From NCBI GenBank assembly GCA_035235625.1, contig CP141141.1:1240001-1304000 (forward strand): a stretch of 64,000 nt of DNA. Reading direction: 5' to 3'. A program made the translations under genes and the position numbers. Of this stretch, positions 11,818 to 24,510 are shown piece by piece. The notes below the pieces were generated by a model. The model was not told where the DNA came from. It worked only from the letters and a program-made list of their open reading frames with translations, and did no database searches. Position 1 is the stretch's first letter, and each line of letters begins with the position of its first letter. This DNA is from Saururus chinensis. Its lineage: Eukaryota > Streptophyta > Magnoliopsida > Piperales > Saururaceae.

Positions 11818-13189
11818 TATCATTTTAGACCTGTACTTCAATGTAATTCGCAGCCCACTAGCTAGGCATCAATCATGGCCACTTGACGAGGAGCAGCTAA
11901 GCAACACAAAATCGTCATTGTCCTAGCTTCGGGCTGTGCCAGTGTGTGCCTTTTCAAGCCAGTAATGGCTCCGGAAGTCATGGCCGCTTGCTACAAATCT
12001 ATCTAAAAAAGAAGAGAAGGAAAAACAAAGGTGCAACTTCAACTTTTCCCCAATTTCTTCTGCTTCATGTCATTTTTGCTCTAAGCATTCGCAACTTCAC
12101 TTATTGTAGCAGGCAATAAGCTGGATATATGTACAAGACTGCTGTTACTTCCCCCAGCATATGTACTTCAGTACCCACACAAATATGAAAAAATGTGATG
12201 CATTTTTATTGCTCAGCCCCACCCAAGGTCCCCCACTACTGGCCACCCCAATATCTCAAGCCTTCCCTTCCTCTTCTTCTCCAGCACCGGTGACCGGGAG
12301 CCGGCGGCTAAATGTAGGCACTTTTTTCCCTTTTCTTCTATTGGCCAGCAAGCAAGATATGCTGCCGCCGAGGCTGCTCGCCATAGTAAGAGAGAGAAAA
12401 AGTGAGTGAGGAGCATAGCCTTCTCCCCAAGGTATCATCATTTTATCTCAGCCCAACCATCTCTCTGATTCTCGCAATTAAAATCCTCACATTAAGCTCA
12501 AGCTGAACAAGTGAATTTTGTCTCCTGAAACCGGCACTTCCTTACGTCTCTTCTTTATTTTCGTACATGCTCCCTGCAACATCGCTTCCCCTACTACATC
12601 CCTTAGGCAGTCATGGAACCATCCAATGTGAGGGAGGTTCTTGTTCATGCTATTGTTGTACAATGCGTGCCCCATGGCGATTCTAGACCCGATGGACTTC
12701 ATCGAGCTGCAGACGTGTTACAGACGATCCAGAAGTTGCTCAAGGACATGCCCGGGTTGTCCTTTTCCGAGTGGGCCTTCACTGCAAACTTCACATTGAA
12801 CAATCCGAATTTTGATGAAGAACACACAAAAATTGGGTTTAAATCGCATTAAATACAACTTTCCTTAAGGAAATATTTACCCACTTTCTAAATCAAATTG
12901 TTGTAGGGTTCTCAAGCAAATTCTCCTCCCATGATAGTCAAAGCCTTATGAGATTTACATTTAGCAAAAGTGAAAAATCTTTTTGTTCTCTCCTTGAGAC
13001 TTTTGGGAAAATATTAGCAAGTTTAGATTTTGAGGAAACACAAAAAATATATTACCAAAAACATATAGTCTTTGTATATTTATGTATAAAATACGTGAAA
13101 AAGTCGCCACAAATGAAGAGACATCAAAACCCTTTGAAAATAGACATTTTTGGGCCATTAAAACACAAAAGCGTATGTACATAGATCGA
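11818..13189. other. Intergenic, one unrecognised exon-like frame
   Basis: Apart from the frame at 12613-12852, listed separately, I see nothing supported here. The stretch 12200-12440 is GC-richer with Ser/Pro-type translations but no family motif. Confidence 0.5.
12613..12852 (+). CDS. Unrecognised short reading frame, 79 aa
   Basis: I do not recognise this protein. The first 55 residues (VREVLVHAIVVQCVPHGDSR, then a stretch rich in Leu, Lys and Asp ending LSFSEWAFTANFTLNN) have the composition of real protein and a GC-richer codon use than the surroundings. The last 20 residues look like random AT-rich translation. An AG dinucleotide lies just before the ATG, so it may be a single exon of a damaged gene rather than a complete gene. 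Chance is also possible. Confidence 0.2.
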   Translation: MEPSNVREVLVHAIVVQCVPHGDSRPDGLHRAADVLQTIQKLLKDMPGLSFSEWAFTANFTLNNPNFDEEHTKIGFKSH

Positions 13190-14507
13190 TCACCCACATA
13201 TAGCTATCAATCGCTTTTGAAAAACAAACTCAGCATTGGACTAGACCACAACTTGATGTCCAACAACAAGTTCCTAATTCATTCAGCTTCTTTTCCTATT
13301 GCAGCTAAGGCAATGAATTCATATTCCATAATTGAATGAGAATTGAGAGATAACTGTTTGTTTTTTGGAAGCCCAAGATATAGCTCTGCCTCTTAGGGTA
13401 AAAACCCATCCTGAGGTGAATTTGTTATCCCTAACTCTAGTCAACAAATTAGCATATGTATATCCCTCAAGGACAACCGGATAATTCCCATAATAAAGTT
13501 TATAGTCTTTCGTATGTTTGAGATAACCAAAGACTCTTGCAATGGCCTTCCAATGCTCGATACTATGATTGCTTGTGTACCTACTCAATTTGCAAACAAC
13601 ATATGCAATATCTTGCCTAGTACAATGCAACATACATCACACTACCAATTGCACTAGAAAACTCTAGTTGGGCAATTGATCTTCCAGTATTTGCACTTAA
13701 GGTAACACTACTATCACACGGGATAAGAAAATCTTTAAATCCAAGATAATTGAATTTTGTAAGAATTTTTTCAATGTAATATGATTGATCTAAAGCATAA
13801 GCCCCACTATGCCTTGTCACCTTGCTACGTAAGATTGTATCAACTTCACCCAAAATCCTTCATATATATTAAAGTTAGAAGTCAAACACTCCTTAGTTTA
13901 AGTCACCCCCACCATGTTAGTACTCATAATCAACATGTTATCCACAGACAAGCATACCACCATGAAACAGGCTTTACTAGATTTAGTAGAGATACATTTG
14001 TCAGCATAATTATGCTTAAATTCACTTAACAGAATGACAGAGTCAAACTTCTCCATGCAATTGTTTAGGTGTTTGTTTAACTCCATATAAGGACTTCACA
14101 AGTTTGTATGTTTTCTTCTCTTGACCTCGAAGCACAAAACCTTCTGGTTGGTCTATGTAGATCTCCTCAATGAGATCTCCATTTGAAAATATAATTTTAA
14201 CGTTCATTTGATGTATGCAAAGTTTAAAAATAGATGCTAATGCAAACAATATTCTAATAAAAATGAGACGCATTAGTGTCAAAATAATTAAATTATTTTT
14301 CCTGCCTGAAACCTTTAGCTACTAATCTAGGTTTATAGGTACAAGCCATGTCACTAAGATTGTATTTCCTCTTAAATACCCATTTACACCCAATTGATTT
14401 AGAGCCACGAGTAAATTAGCTAAGACCCATGTATTATTGGACATTATGGAGGTATATATCTCATCATCAATAGCTTCCTTCCAGAAAGAGTAATCTATAG
14501 AAGCTAT
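13190..14507 (-). pseudogene. Ty1/copia pol remnant, 3' part (RT and RNase H), minus strand
   Basis: Reading leftward from 14500 gives FWKEAIDDE and MSNNTWVL. Then come the copia RT block IHQMNVKIIFSNGDLIEEIY with QPEGFVLRGQEKK, then VKSLYGVKQTPKQ, then a degraded LSVDNMLIM at the usual YVDD position. The RNase H region follows, with QDIAYVVCKLSRYTSNH and WKAIARVFGYLKHTKDYKL, ending near 13200 with EYEFIALAAIGKEAE. Frameshifts and stops break it throughout. The same element continues at 22559-22880: solo LTR A1 is inserted into it with GCTAT duplicated on both sides. Confidence 0.85.
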
Positions 14508-15176
14508 TGTAACGCCCGAGATTTTTCATACATTTTCCTCAAAATTCACGGAATTTTTTTTTTCAATATAACTGTTATAAATCGGAGAAAATGACGAATA
14601 CGAAACCTAATAAAACAGTTTTATAATTTAAAACATAACACATCCATTTTTCCCAATCAAATTTTACACATTCGATCAAACATCGTATGACCAAAGCAAA
14701 TATCCTCAGGTGCTACTCAAAAACAACCGTACGAATAAATTGCTATGATCATAGACTTTAAATACAAATCACTCCCAAGCATCCCTGAGTGCAAGTCTCA
14801 TAACAGTCCACAGTCTAATCCAAACTAAAGTCCAGAAAGAATAAACATCTTAATGTTCGTCTCACCCAATACATCAGATCGTGGCACAAATAAACTAGCA
14901 GTGAGTCAAGCATATACCTGAGTCAACGGGAATCAATCCACCGCTGAAATGAGCATCCATCTCCAGGAGCTATCCATCACAAACCTGCAAATGCCTCCCG
15001 AACAACGGGGCTAAAAAAATAGGGTAATAAGTATTTTCATACTCAATAGGAAAATACCCAGTAAGGGAGTTCTAAACAGTGAACTCAGTAAATCCATACA
15101 TAAATGCGTTCATGCAATTCAAACATAAAGCAAATAGGCATATTATAACAATGCTCATACGCATACAATCAATGCC

Positions 15177-15260
15177 AAATGCACCATCGTGCCAAAAACA
15201 TACCAAATGCACCATCGTGCCAAAAACATACCAAATGCACTATCGTGCCAAAATCATACC
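15177..15260. repeat. Three 28-bp tandem repeats in A1
   Basis: Units start at 15177, 15205 and 15233, each like AAATGCACCATCGTGCCAAA. This array was not seen in A2 or A3. Confidence 0.9.
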
Positions 15261-15289
15261 ATCAAATTAAACTTACACAAATACCCTTA

Positions 15290-15680
15290 TCCAGGGTCTT
15301 ACAAACTTACTCATACCATCGTACGAATACTCATACAACTTACACATACTTGTACGACCTTATTCATACAATCATATACTTACTCGTACGACCTTACTCG
15401 TACAATCTTACACTTACAATCTTACTCAGAAACTTACGCTTATAGTCTTGCTCATAATCATAATCTTACAGTCGTGCTCATAGTCTTACTCTTACAATCG
15501 TACTCATACTCATACTCTTACAGTCGTACACATATTCATACTCATACTCTTACAGTTGTGCTCATACTCATACTCATACTCATACTCTTACAGTCATACA
15601 CATACTCATACTCTTACAGTCGTGCTCATGCTCATACTCTTATGATCATACTCATACTCTTACAATCGTACACATACTAT
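15290..15680. repeat. Degenerate short-unit repeat tract in A1
   Basis: The motifs TACTCATAC, TCTTACAGTCG and CGTAC recur throughout. Related tracts occur at 53400-53690 (A2, inverted) and 54353-54580 (A3), so this is a family feature. Any translation here is an artefact of low complexity. Confidence 0.8.
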
Positions 15681-17016
15681 CAACCACTGAAGCTCATTAC
15701 AATTAAAAAGCTCAAGCGTCGAAATGGAACAGAATGCCACTGGGGCATCACCTTAACATCCGGGGAGTGACTAGACGCCATGGACTTTTCCGAAGGTAAG
15801 GCACACCAGTGCTCATGGGGCACAGGATCAAATAGGTAAGAGTATGTCCATGATACTATTTACCTAAGCGCGCAAACATAAACACCCACACATAAGGGGT
15901 CATACAATTGCCCACCATAATGGTCTTATAGTGCCATAGAATTGCCCACCATAATGGCTCTTATAGTGCCAATGCCACTCTTCGGCAGAATCATACAATG
16001 CCACTTGGGCAGAAACATACAGTGCCACTCTTGGGCAGAATCATACAATGCTCTCAACAGAGCATCAGACATCTAAGTGCTTCATACAACACACAGACAA
16101 CATCCAGCAGGATAAACACCATGACAAGACATGTGAATTGCTAAGCCGACTCATTATCGGCTAGCTCAAACACGGAACTTAATCCGCCGAACCCTCAGGT
16201 CTCAAACTCACAATGTTATCATTAGCTTTCTTATAATTCAAGTTTGAATTAAGTAAATTATGTGGTACAATTATGCCACATAAGCACTCAAATGTACCGT
16301 GCTCCACTGATCAAACCGAAGCTAAGCCCGATATGAAATCCTAGTTCGTTAGGGTAGCAGACTTCGCTTAACCCGTCCATATCACAACAAAACTCACCGT
16401 ACACCAAAACCTTACAGTCTTACTGTCACACCCCGGCACTGCCAGACCCGAGCCGAACCCGGTCCAGGGGCCGGTCAAGCGCACAGGGGCGACAAGGGAA
16501 ATTGAGATACGGTTTAGCAGAAGACTTATGCCCTAACCATGGGCGATTTAACACAATTACGGAGTATGCACACCACTTTGAGCAAGAGTAAATAAGTAGA
16601 AAAGAAAGAGAGTTGCTTTAACTCAAGATAAACATAAAGTCTCAAACCCACATGCTTAGTTTAACTATAGCCCACTCTTGGCTCCAAAATAGGTCTTAGA
16701 CAACACAAGTGTATATCATAACATAAATCAAAATGAGAACCATACACAAAGGTTCTAAACATAAAGCATAAATCAAGGAAAATAAGTCTCATAAGAGGAC
16801 TCCACGATCACTCCCATGTCGTCTCCGATCTTCCTCGAAGAGGAGATCCTGTCTGTCTGCATGTCGCACCACGCAGCCCCAAAGCACAACACAATACAGA
16901 GGGGTGAGTTTAAACAAACTCAGCAATGGTTTTCTAATATACTATCATCATCGGAAACACAACGGTATAACAACATAACTAGTCAAAGCAAAGATTGACA
17001 AGATGTATCATTTCCT

Positions 17017-17286
17017 GATCATACATTTATAACACATAAACCTGCATATAGCGTCTAAATCACACTTTTTGATCATACATCCATAACACATAAACTTGCA
17101 TATAGTGTCTCAACCACACTTCCTGATCATGCATTCATAACACATAAACCTACATATAGTGTCTTAATCACACTTTCTGATTATACATTCATAACACATA
17201 AACCTGCATATAGTGTCTCAACCACACTTTCTGATCATGCATTCATAACACATAAACCTACATATAGTGTCTCAATCACACTTTCT
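17017..17286. repeat. 54-bp minisatellite in B1, about five units
   Basis: Each unit reads like CATAACACATAAACCTGCAT followed by ATAGTGTCTCAACCACAC. The matching place in B2 (about 28340-28460) has only about two recognisable units, so the array has expanded or contracted since the copies separated. Confidence 0.85.
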
Positions 17287-19458
17287 CAAATCAAGTATGC
17301 ATAATATATCTCATCCATTCTTGCATGACAAACGTGTCAAATTACATGTTACACAAACATGCATAGCATACATCATATACTTGCATCAACATAAATCAAG
17401 AATGCCTCCATCAAGGAGTAATCACAATTTGTGTCATGAAGACGGGAACATAGACGAGGCCACGAAGGCGTGTTATGGTCCAAATTCTACACAAGAATTT
17501 TAAGAAGTTCGGGGTTGTCAATCCCTAAAGGCTGCTTGCCCCAGACGATCCTGGCCAAGGATGTTACATTCTCACGAAGAGAACCTAGAGCAGGGGTGTT
17601 CGTGTTGTGACATCTCCTGCGATGGGGAAAAGCCCGAGTTTCCACACAGGAAACCCTATAATACATGGTAGCCGGTGCACAGAGCATACCATACTGAATT
17701 CTCAGGGTCTAGAAGAAAATAATAATCTCAAATCGCAAGACAAGTACACAACTCGTCCCCATATAATTTCCATTTAACTAAACTCAACCCAGGGAGTGCA
17801 CATGTTCCACACAGGAACTCAAATCAAAACGTGTCCTTTCGAACCAATCAAGTTTCGATTAAGCCATGACCAATCAATCTGGCACGCAATTTCACCACAT
17901 TGCATCCAATTGGTCAAACTTGATTAATCTCGATAAAGCATTAATCGAAATCCATTTTCATGATGCATGCAACATGGTACATACGTGGGTAAGGCATACA
18001 TGAATCCTAATTCATGCTAAGTGCTCTCATCAACCCCCATGCATCATTCATAATCATAATATCAATGCTCATCATCATCATTAAATCCCACATGTGTGTG
18101 TGTACATAATAGAAGCATTTTCCTCAATGCATATCAACATGATTGTAATCCACTCACTATCACACTACACATGTGTATCACCTAATCATAAAATTCCAGC
18201 GGAAATCATAGGTGAAGAATCATTAAAATCATAACTCAAATTAAAGCTTAACCACAAGCTAAACACATATAAGATCATTAACTTCATTCTTGAGTCATGA
18301 CATTCACTAACATTCACACATCAATTAGCCATATCCCAACATGACATATCAGCCCACTAGTATGTTGTAGTACTACTGAAAATATACATAACCATATAGA
18401 GTCAACCATTTGTAACTTCAAGATAGTAATTTCAACATCATATAACAAATCTCAAGCCATTCTACATAATGCTAATATATACCACAACTCCATAATCTCA
18501 ATGGCACACCCTTCCAGTAGCATACTATAGCTCAAAATACTCTAAATACACATGAAAATGATATATCAAAGTATGATTACCGAAATAGACATCATGCAAA
18601 ATATACAAAATCTACCGTGTAGCCGTTCTAAAGCCCAGTAGGGCCGTTCGATCGGCTAAACGTAAAAATTTTGAAAATACAGTGTTGTCGTTCGAACGCC
18701 TAGTCAAGCCGTTCGATCGGCTAAGCGGGAAATCGGTCGAAATTACAGTGTTGCCATTCGAACACCCAGAAGGGCCATTCGAACGCCAACGAGGCAAATC
18801 GACCTTCTTCTCCAATTCAAATCTTCAAACTGAAACTCCATGAATAAAACTTAAAATCATCATCTAACAACCTAAATGCCAATAAAATCTCACCATAACT
18901 TCCAGAAAGCTAATCCACATCATAACAAGATAAAACCCTATGAAATCGGGATTAAAGATTACCATTTACTAATCATGCTATTAAAGCACTAAATCATGAA
19001 AATCCACTCAAAATAAACCATGAAATCAAGAGCTTTACCATAGGAAAACTGAAATTTTGAAAATCCATTACCTTATCCTTTGATTAGGCTTGGATTTGAT
19101 GGTCACCCTTCTTGAAAACCTTGCAAATAGATAGAGTTTAAATTAAACTCCATTAAAACCGATTTAACATAGAAAACCCTAATAAAAAACTTAGATCTAT
19201 GGCTTGTTGAATATAAAAATCGGATTTTTAGATCTAGGGTTTGAAGAAGAGATGCAAATCAGTAGTTTTGGTGTTTAAAAATGAATCAAAACAAAGGAGA
19301 AATGATAGATCTAGAAAGGATTAAGAGGAAATCTAGGGTTTAAGGCTTAATTAGAAGAGGTTTACCTTAAACATCTTCTAATCTGGGCCTAATTGGGGAA
19401 TTAGGCCTAACCTCCCTTTCCCAGCCTATTCCCAAAATGGAAATGGCTCAGGTCATCT

Positions 19459-19466
19459 TATTTATA
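19459..19466 (-). promoter_or_regulatory. TATA box of LTR B1
   Basis: On the minus strand this reads TATAAATA. It sits at the same internal position as the box in B2 at 26248, which supports a shared LTR promoter. Confidence 0.6.
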
Positions 19467-20388
19467 GTAAGGGTTTGGGGTGTGTATAAGTAAATAGTGG
19501 GGTATAAATAGAATATTTGGCTAAAAATGGGTAATTTGGCTATTTGAGCACTAATTAAACTTGAGAAAATTATGAAAATTTTTTTAAAGCCTTAAGTTGA
19601 TGTCTGGGTTAATTTGGTTTAAAAACCCAAATTTCGACGGTGGGGCCCACAGGGGGTCCCGCCAAACCCTAATTTTTGGAAAATTAGTGAAAATTCAGAA
19701 AATCCCAAAAATTCAGATTTGACTAAAAATCACTTAAAACCAATAATTGTAAAGTTAGTTTTGATTAAAACCATCAGAAACACCATTTATTTATAAAACC
19801 ACTGAATTAATAAGAAAACGAGTTAACAATGCAATAACTGACGATTAAAATGAAACGAAAACCGGTTTAGAAATGAGAGTCCTTACACTTATATACTCCG
19901 TCATCCCCTTATGGCCAAAACATCTTACACTGACATCATCAAATGAAGCTCCTCAAAGCCAACCCCAGTTATCACCCTCTTACTTATACCTCACTTATTG
20001 AGCTTACTTTTCACTTCATAATTTGTATGTTATGCTTGTACAATTATGCACACTCTTACTGTCTAACAATCCCCCAATCATATGTTCTGATCCAAATCAA
20101 ACAATCTGATCCAATCCTCGCTCGTCAAACTCATATCCGTCGTCTTTCATCATACACTTACACATCCACATCCATATCCAAATCCAGACGAAACTTCTGT
20201 CACCTCTTACTGTCCATCGCCCATACCTCTGCCCACATACACTTACACAGATCCATAGCATAGGCAATTAGCCATCATACATACGTATGTCTATCACACA
20301 TACGTATAACATATACGTACTTTCATACATAGCTTACTATCATACTCGCTAGCCATCACTAGCGCACATACATACACATACGTTTAAC

Positions 20389-20690
20389 ATACACGCTAGC
20401 CATCACTAGCACATACATACGCATCCATACATGCTTCAAACATACAAGCTAGCCATCACTAGCACATACATATGCATCCATACATGCTTCAAACATACAC
20501 GCTAGCCATCACTAGCACATACATACGCATCCATACATGCTAGCCATCACTAGCACATACATACGCATCTATACATGCTTCAAACATACACGCTAGCCAT
20601 CACTAGCACATACATACACATCTATACATGCTTCAAACATACACGCTAGCCATCACTAGCACATACATACGCATCCATACATGCTTTAAA
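20389..20690. repeat. 53-bp minisatellite in A1, about six units
   Basis: Units contain GCTAGCCATCACTAGC followed by ACATACATACGCATCC. GCTAG..CTAGC is a small internal inverted repeat. One unit is truncated. A2 has only about two diverged units at 52130-52215, so copy number differs between family members. Confidence 0.9.
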
Positions 20691-22558
20691 TATGCTTACA
20701 ACTCATATGTACGTCATAGCAGTTCAGCATGACATAATTTATCCTTTTACATCATGCAAACGGATTTGATTCAATATCCATATCATTAAATCATATAGTC
20801 CTAGCATGCTGCTACTCATTCAAAACATGCTATCATGAAATTACGAATTCAAAGCTCCCCTACCTCGTAATCATGATGTTTGATGGTGAGCACACAACGG
20901 TGGCGGCGTCAGCGGCAGAGTTGGCAGTCAAAACTGTTGCCTAACTGAGAGAGCTATTGTCCCAAGGTTTTAGGAAATGCCGGAAGCACTCATGGCCAAA
21001 CCGGGGTGACACGAATCAATTCGGCCCAATCCACGATCCACGGCGGCACACTAGGGGCGGCCAGGAGAAAGGTCATGCCAACCTAAATGGTGGTGCGACC
21101 TGAAGTCAAGGGTATACTCACTGAAGGTCGGCCGGCGGCTGAGAAATACTCGGTCAGCCGTAAGACATCGAAATCGGTCTTGGACAGCACCCAACGACGA
21201 CGATTTCGCATCACAAGGGCCCACATAAGGGCGGAGGGCATGGGGCGACACTCGAGGACAGAGGAGAGGTGGAGGACTATGTGTCAACTCCACTCGGTGG
21301 CAAAGCCATTCGATGGTCAGGCGGCGCAAAAGCGGCGCCTAAGCCCTGAAACACACGCGTGGCCACATGCACACATGACTGCAAACACCCATGGCCCAAA
21401 GGGGCGGGGGAGAGGGCTGAACGGAGGCGGCCCAAGGCCCACCAAAGGCTGACAGGGCTAAGGCCCCTAGCAGTGGCCAATCAAAGCGGCGACATTGCCG
21501 ATCACCACCCAAAACCAACACCATGGTGCGGGCGGCTGTGCATCTCGTACGGTATAGGGCAACGGTAAGAGGCCCATTTCGGGTGGAGTGTAAAATCGGG
21601 CCAAGCAGGGCTGGCCCTCACTGTCGCCGAGCCGGGGCAAAGCCCACAATGGCCAAATGGCCCACGGTTCGCCGATGCCAACGACCCGAGACGCACCAAA
21701 AGCATCTAATCGGGTGAAGCAAGGCAATAGGGACAAGGCAGGGTCGGAAACGACAAACCCCTACCGACACTGGGTTGAGGTAGGCTGGACGGAGACCTAC
21801 CGGTGGCTGGGTGACGACCGGAAACACCGGTGTCTCAAAAAAATCTCACGGACAGTGAGATGGAAAATGTAAACAAAACTTGACCAAAGTATCGGTAGCT
21901 CACCATGGAGCGAAGAAAGCACGGAGGCCGCTCTAGCCAGTGCCTATGGGTTCCTAGCAGCCAAACAAACATAAGTCTAGTTGAGGGTGGCCGTAAACGA
22001 CATCAAAATCGCACCCCCACAGCTCAAAAAGGGATTTGAATGAGAAAAAACCCGAAAAAAGGTTCGGTACCTCGTGGAGGAGCGAAGAGGCCACGTTGGC
22101 GGTCATAGCCGGTACCTACGGACTCGTGGCGGTGAGGCAAAGAGGATCACGATAAGAATCGGTGGAATCCGACAACGGAGGAGGGAGAATGGCACAACCG
22201 GAATCAGACTTGGGTTCTCACAAAACGCACTGGACGTGAAATTTTCTTCTGGAAGTCATTTCTGAAATCAGATCCGGATTTCATACTTATATATAACTTC
22301 TTTTTAATTTTTACATTCATGTCCCTAATACCCGTTAACCTCCCAGTTACCCATTATACCTCCAAAATTTACACCATAAGCGCGCAGTGAGGCCCGCGGC
22401 TTGTAACTAAGCCCCATACCTGACTCTACGGGTATAAATACGGGGAAAATATATAAATATGAATACGCCGAAGCGTCATATTTTCTCGCCGAAAATGACT
22501 AGAAAAATAGCAAGAAAATCACAGAAAATCATAGAAAAATCAGGGACATTACAGCTAT

Positions 22559-22880
22559 TGCATCTTTATAGGTCCTAGGATCATCCTCTACATTGAGAAC
22601 AATTGATATTTTGTTCAAAATATGCTCCCTAACAGCTTCTACTAGAAACACAATATAATTCGATGATATAAAATCTAGATGAAGAGTCTTTTTCTAATCT
22701 AGGCCTCATGTTCATTCTCAATGCAAACGAAGGTTTAGGAACTACCTCGATTTCAGTAGAGTTATCTACTTCAATCCTTTGTGGATCTTGAATTTGTGGG
22801 TCTTGTCGTTTAGAATCCCTAATAGAAGTTGTTTCCATTAGGTTTAGAATCCCTAATAGAATTTTTGTCAAGAATAGCAT
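22559..22880 (-). pseudogene. Ty1/copia pol remnant, upstream part, minus strand
   Basis: On the minus strand the frames read VDNSTEIEVV, then NVEDDPRTYKDAIA, the copia stretch between integrase and RT. In the undisrupted element this joins the SFWKEAI motif at 14480, so this is the other half of the pseudogene at 13190-14507. Frameshifts are present. Confidence 0.7.
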
Positions 22881-23922
22881 TGAAAATGTTCCCTATCGCA
22901 TCAATTTGTGATGACAAAATTTTGATTAATTATTGACTCAAAAGCTTACACAGTCTGATAGACTCAAAAGTTTAGAATGCCTGAGGAGGGTGAAAGAGTC
23001 TCAATAGACCCAAATGGAACTAGCAACAGGTCAACAACGCCCCCTTTCAGCATCCATATTTCTCATGAAAATGCCAAGAGAATCAAAGAAAGTTTGCACA
23101 TGAATTATCGGTTTTATGGGGCCATATGCCCTTCCTGACACTATCGTGTTGTTTAATGTCTTAAAATGTGTATTTATTTTCTATAAAGAAATATTTTTAG
23201 AGAAGATGAATTGTAGATTGTAGGATATGTTCAATGACCCTCTATGTTTGTTATGGGTGATCATGGTTTCTCTAGTCTGGATGGAGAATATATGGAACAC
23301 GTATCCTGCATTTTGTAGATGCCTTTAGTGTAAACTTGGTTGTTATATTTTGATAATTTGTCCTTTCTTCTAATTCAAGTACAATATATATTCTATTATA
23401 TATGATATGAGCATTGTCCTTTAGTAGAAATTATTATCAAATATCTTTCTAGTGAGCATGTAAGGCAATATGTAGAGACTGGTAGGTATTTTTTGCAGCA
23501 TGATAGTGATGTTTGCCTGATCCAATATGCAAGTATTGAGGGATATGAAGCTAAATAAGTTTAGGTTGATAGAGAACTAGTGTTTGTAATTGTGGTAATC
23601 ACTTTCCTAGACGATCTAATTCTTCATAGTATACCTATTAGCATTTTACAGTGAACAACGGGTGATTCACACATACATAGTGGTATTTGTTGGAGGTCAT
23701 AAAAAGGTTCATATTTGATGAAGTATGAAATATGGCTGCATTGACTTGTATCATGGTCCTTATGAAGATTGAATGAAGAAATTTGTCATTTACTGGAACT
23801 ACTATGAAGCTATTCATATTGTGTTTTATTTGTATCATGGTCCTTATGAGATTGAATTAAGTTTTTATATTGTGTGGATAAGTTCTGATACTGTGTGATT
23901 TATATCTTCAGTAATAGATCTC
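22881..23922. other. Decayed repeat DNA, no gene seen
   Basis: The left part may be the upstream end of the dead copia element. No further protein motif could be followed. The right part is AT-rich with a short duplicated phrase (TATCATGGTCCTTATGA at about 23752 and 23835). Confidence 0.5.
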
Positions 23923-24510
23923 ACAGTGGGCACCCCCTTGACAATGTATGAAGGGCCTCACCGTGGGTGTCCACCGTGAGGGAGTAAAGCCTCAACCTAT
24001 TGTAAGAGAACTTTTGGAATATCACTTGTGATGGGCACCCACCTGACAATGTATGAAGGTCATTGTAGTGGGTGCCTATTGTGAGTAAAGCATCGATCTT
24101 ATGTAAGGGAGAACTTTTGGAATAGCTCTTGCGGTGGGCACCCCTCAATAATATATGAAGGTGCGCCCACCATGAGGGAGTAAGGCCCCCACCTGATGTA
24201 AGAGAGAGCTTCTAGAATAGCTCTTGCGGTGGGTGCTCACTCACAATGTATGAAGGTCTATACGGTGGGCGCCTACTGTGAGGGAGTAAGGCCTCTACCT
24301 AATGCTTAGAAGAGCTACTCGAAGAGCGCTCGTGGTGGGCACCCCCTACAAAGTATGAATGTTGTTATGGTGGGCGCACACCATGAGGTAGTAAGGGCTT
24401 TACCTGATGCAAGGGAGAGCTTCTGGAATAAATCTTGCGGTGAGCACCCCTTGACAAATTACGAAGGACTATAAGGTGGGATCCCACCAGGAAGGAGTAA
24501 AGCCTTGACC
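23923..24510. repeat. GC-rich minisatellite array, left part (about 120-bp units)
   Basis: About five units carry GGTGGGCACCCC, then GACAATGTATGAAGG, a palindrome-like GGTGGGCGCC, TGAGGGAGTAAGGCC and GAGAGCTTCTGGAATAG. The same repeat in the same orientation reappears at 30520-30945, after solo LTR E and about 0.55 kb of unrelated sequence. No protein is encoded. Confidence 0.85.

Larger units (their letters stand above)
16424..19887 (-). mobile_element. LTR copy B1 (probable solo LTR) nested in A1
   Basis: The 3464-bp element starts TGTCACACCCCGGCA and ends GAGTCCTTACA. It is flanked by CTTAC (16419-16423) and CTTAT (19888-19892), a 5-bp target duplication with one mismatch. It is collinear with B2 (25856-29038) in the opposite orientation. 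The LTR sense strand is minus, where a TATAAATA box lies at 19459-19466. No gag-pol frame is present. It must be younger than A1, since it lies inside it. Confidence 0.8.
14508..22553 (-). mobile_element. LTR copy A1 (probable solo LTR) with nested B1
   Basis: The element starts TGTAACGCCCGAG and ends GGGACATTACA, so it has TG..CA ends. It is flanked by the 5-bp direct duplication GCTAT at 14503-14507 and 22554-22558. Without the nested B1 it is about 4.58 kb and has no internal gag-pol, primer-binding site or second terminal copy, which fits a solo LTR. Its left arm matches A3 (48948 onward) and, inverted, the right end of A2 (near 54350). The LTR sense is the minus strand, with a TATATATAA motif at about 22288-22297. 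The interval 20.9-22.2 kb is GC-rich with open frames but no recognisable protein. It interrupts a copia pol pseudogene. Confidence 0.75.

Noticed and set aside
15177..15260. CRISPR-like array of 28-bp repeats
   Set aside because: Units are directly adjacent with no spacers, in a plant LTR.
15189..15770. 193-aa frame rich in Ser, Tyr and Leu
   Set aside because: It is a translation of a degenerate TACTCATAC-type repeat inside LTR A1.
14508..22553. A1 considered as a TIR DNA transposon with 7-8-bp target site
   Set aside because: The ends do look like short inverted repeats, but TG..CA termini with exact 5-bp duplications at A1 and A2 fit an LTR much better.
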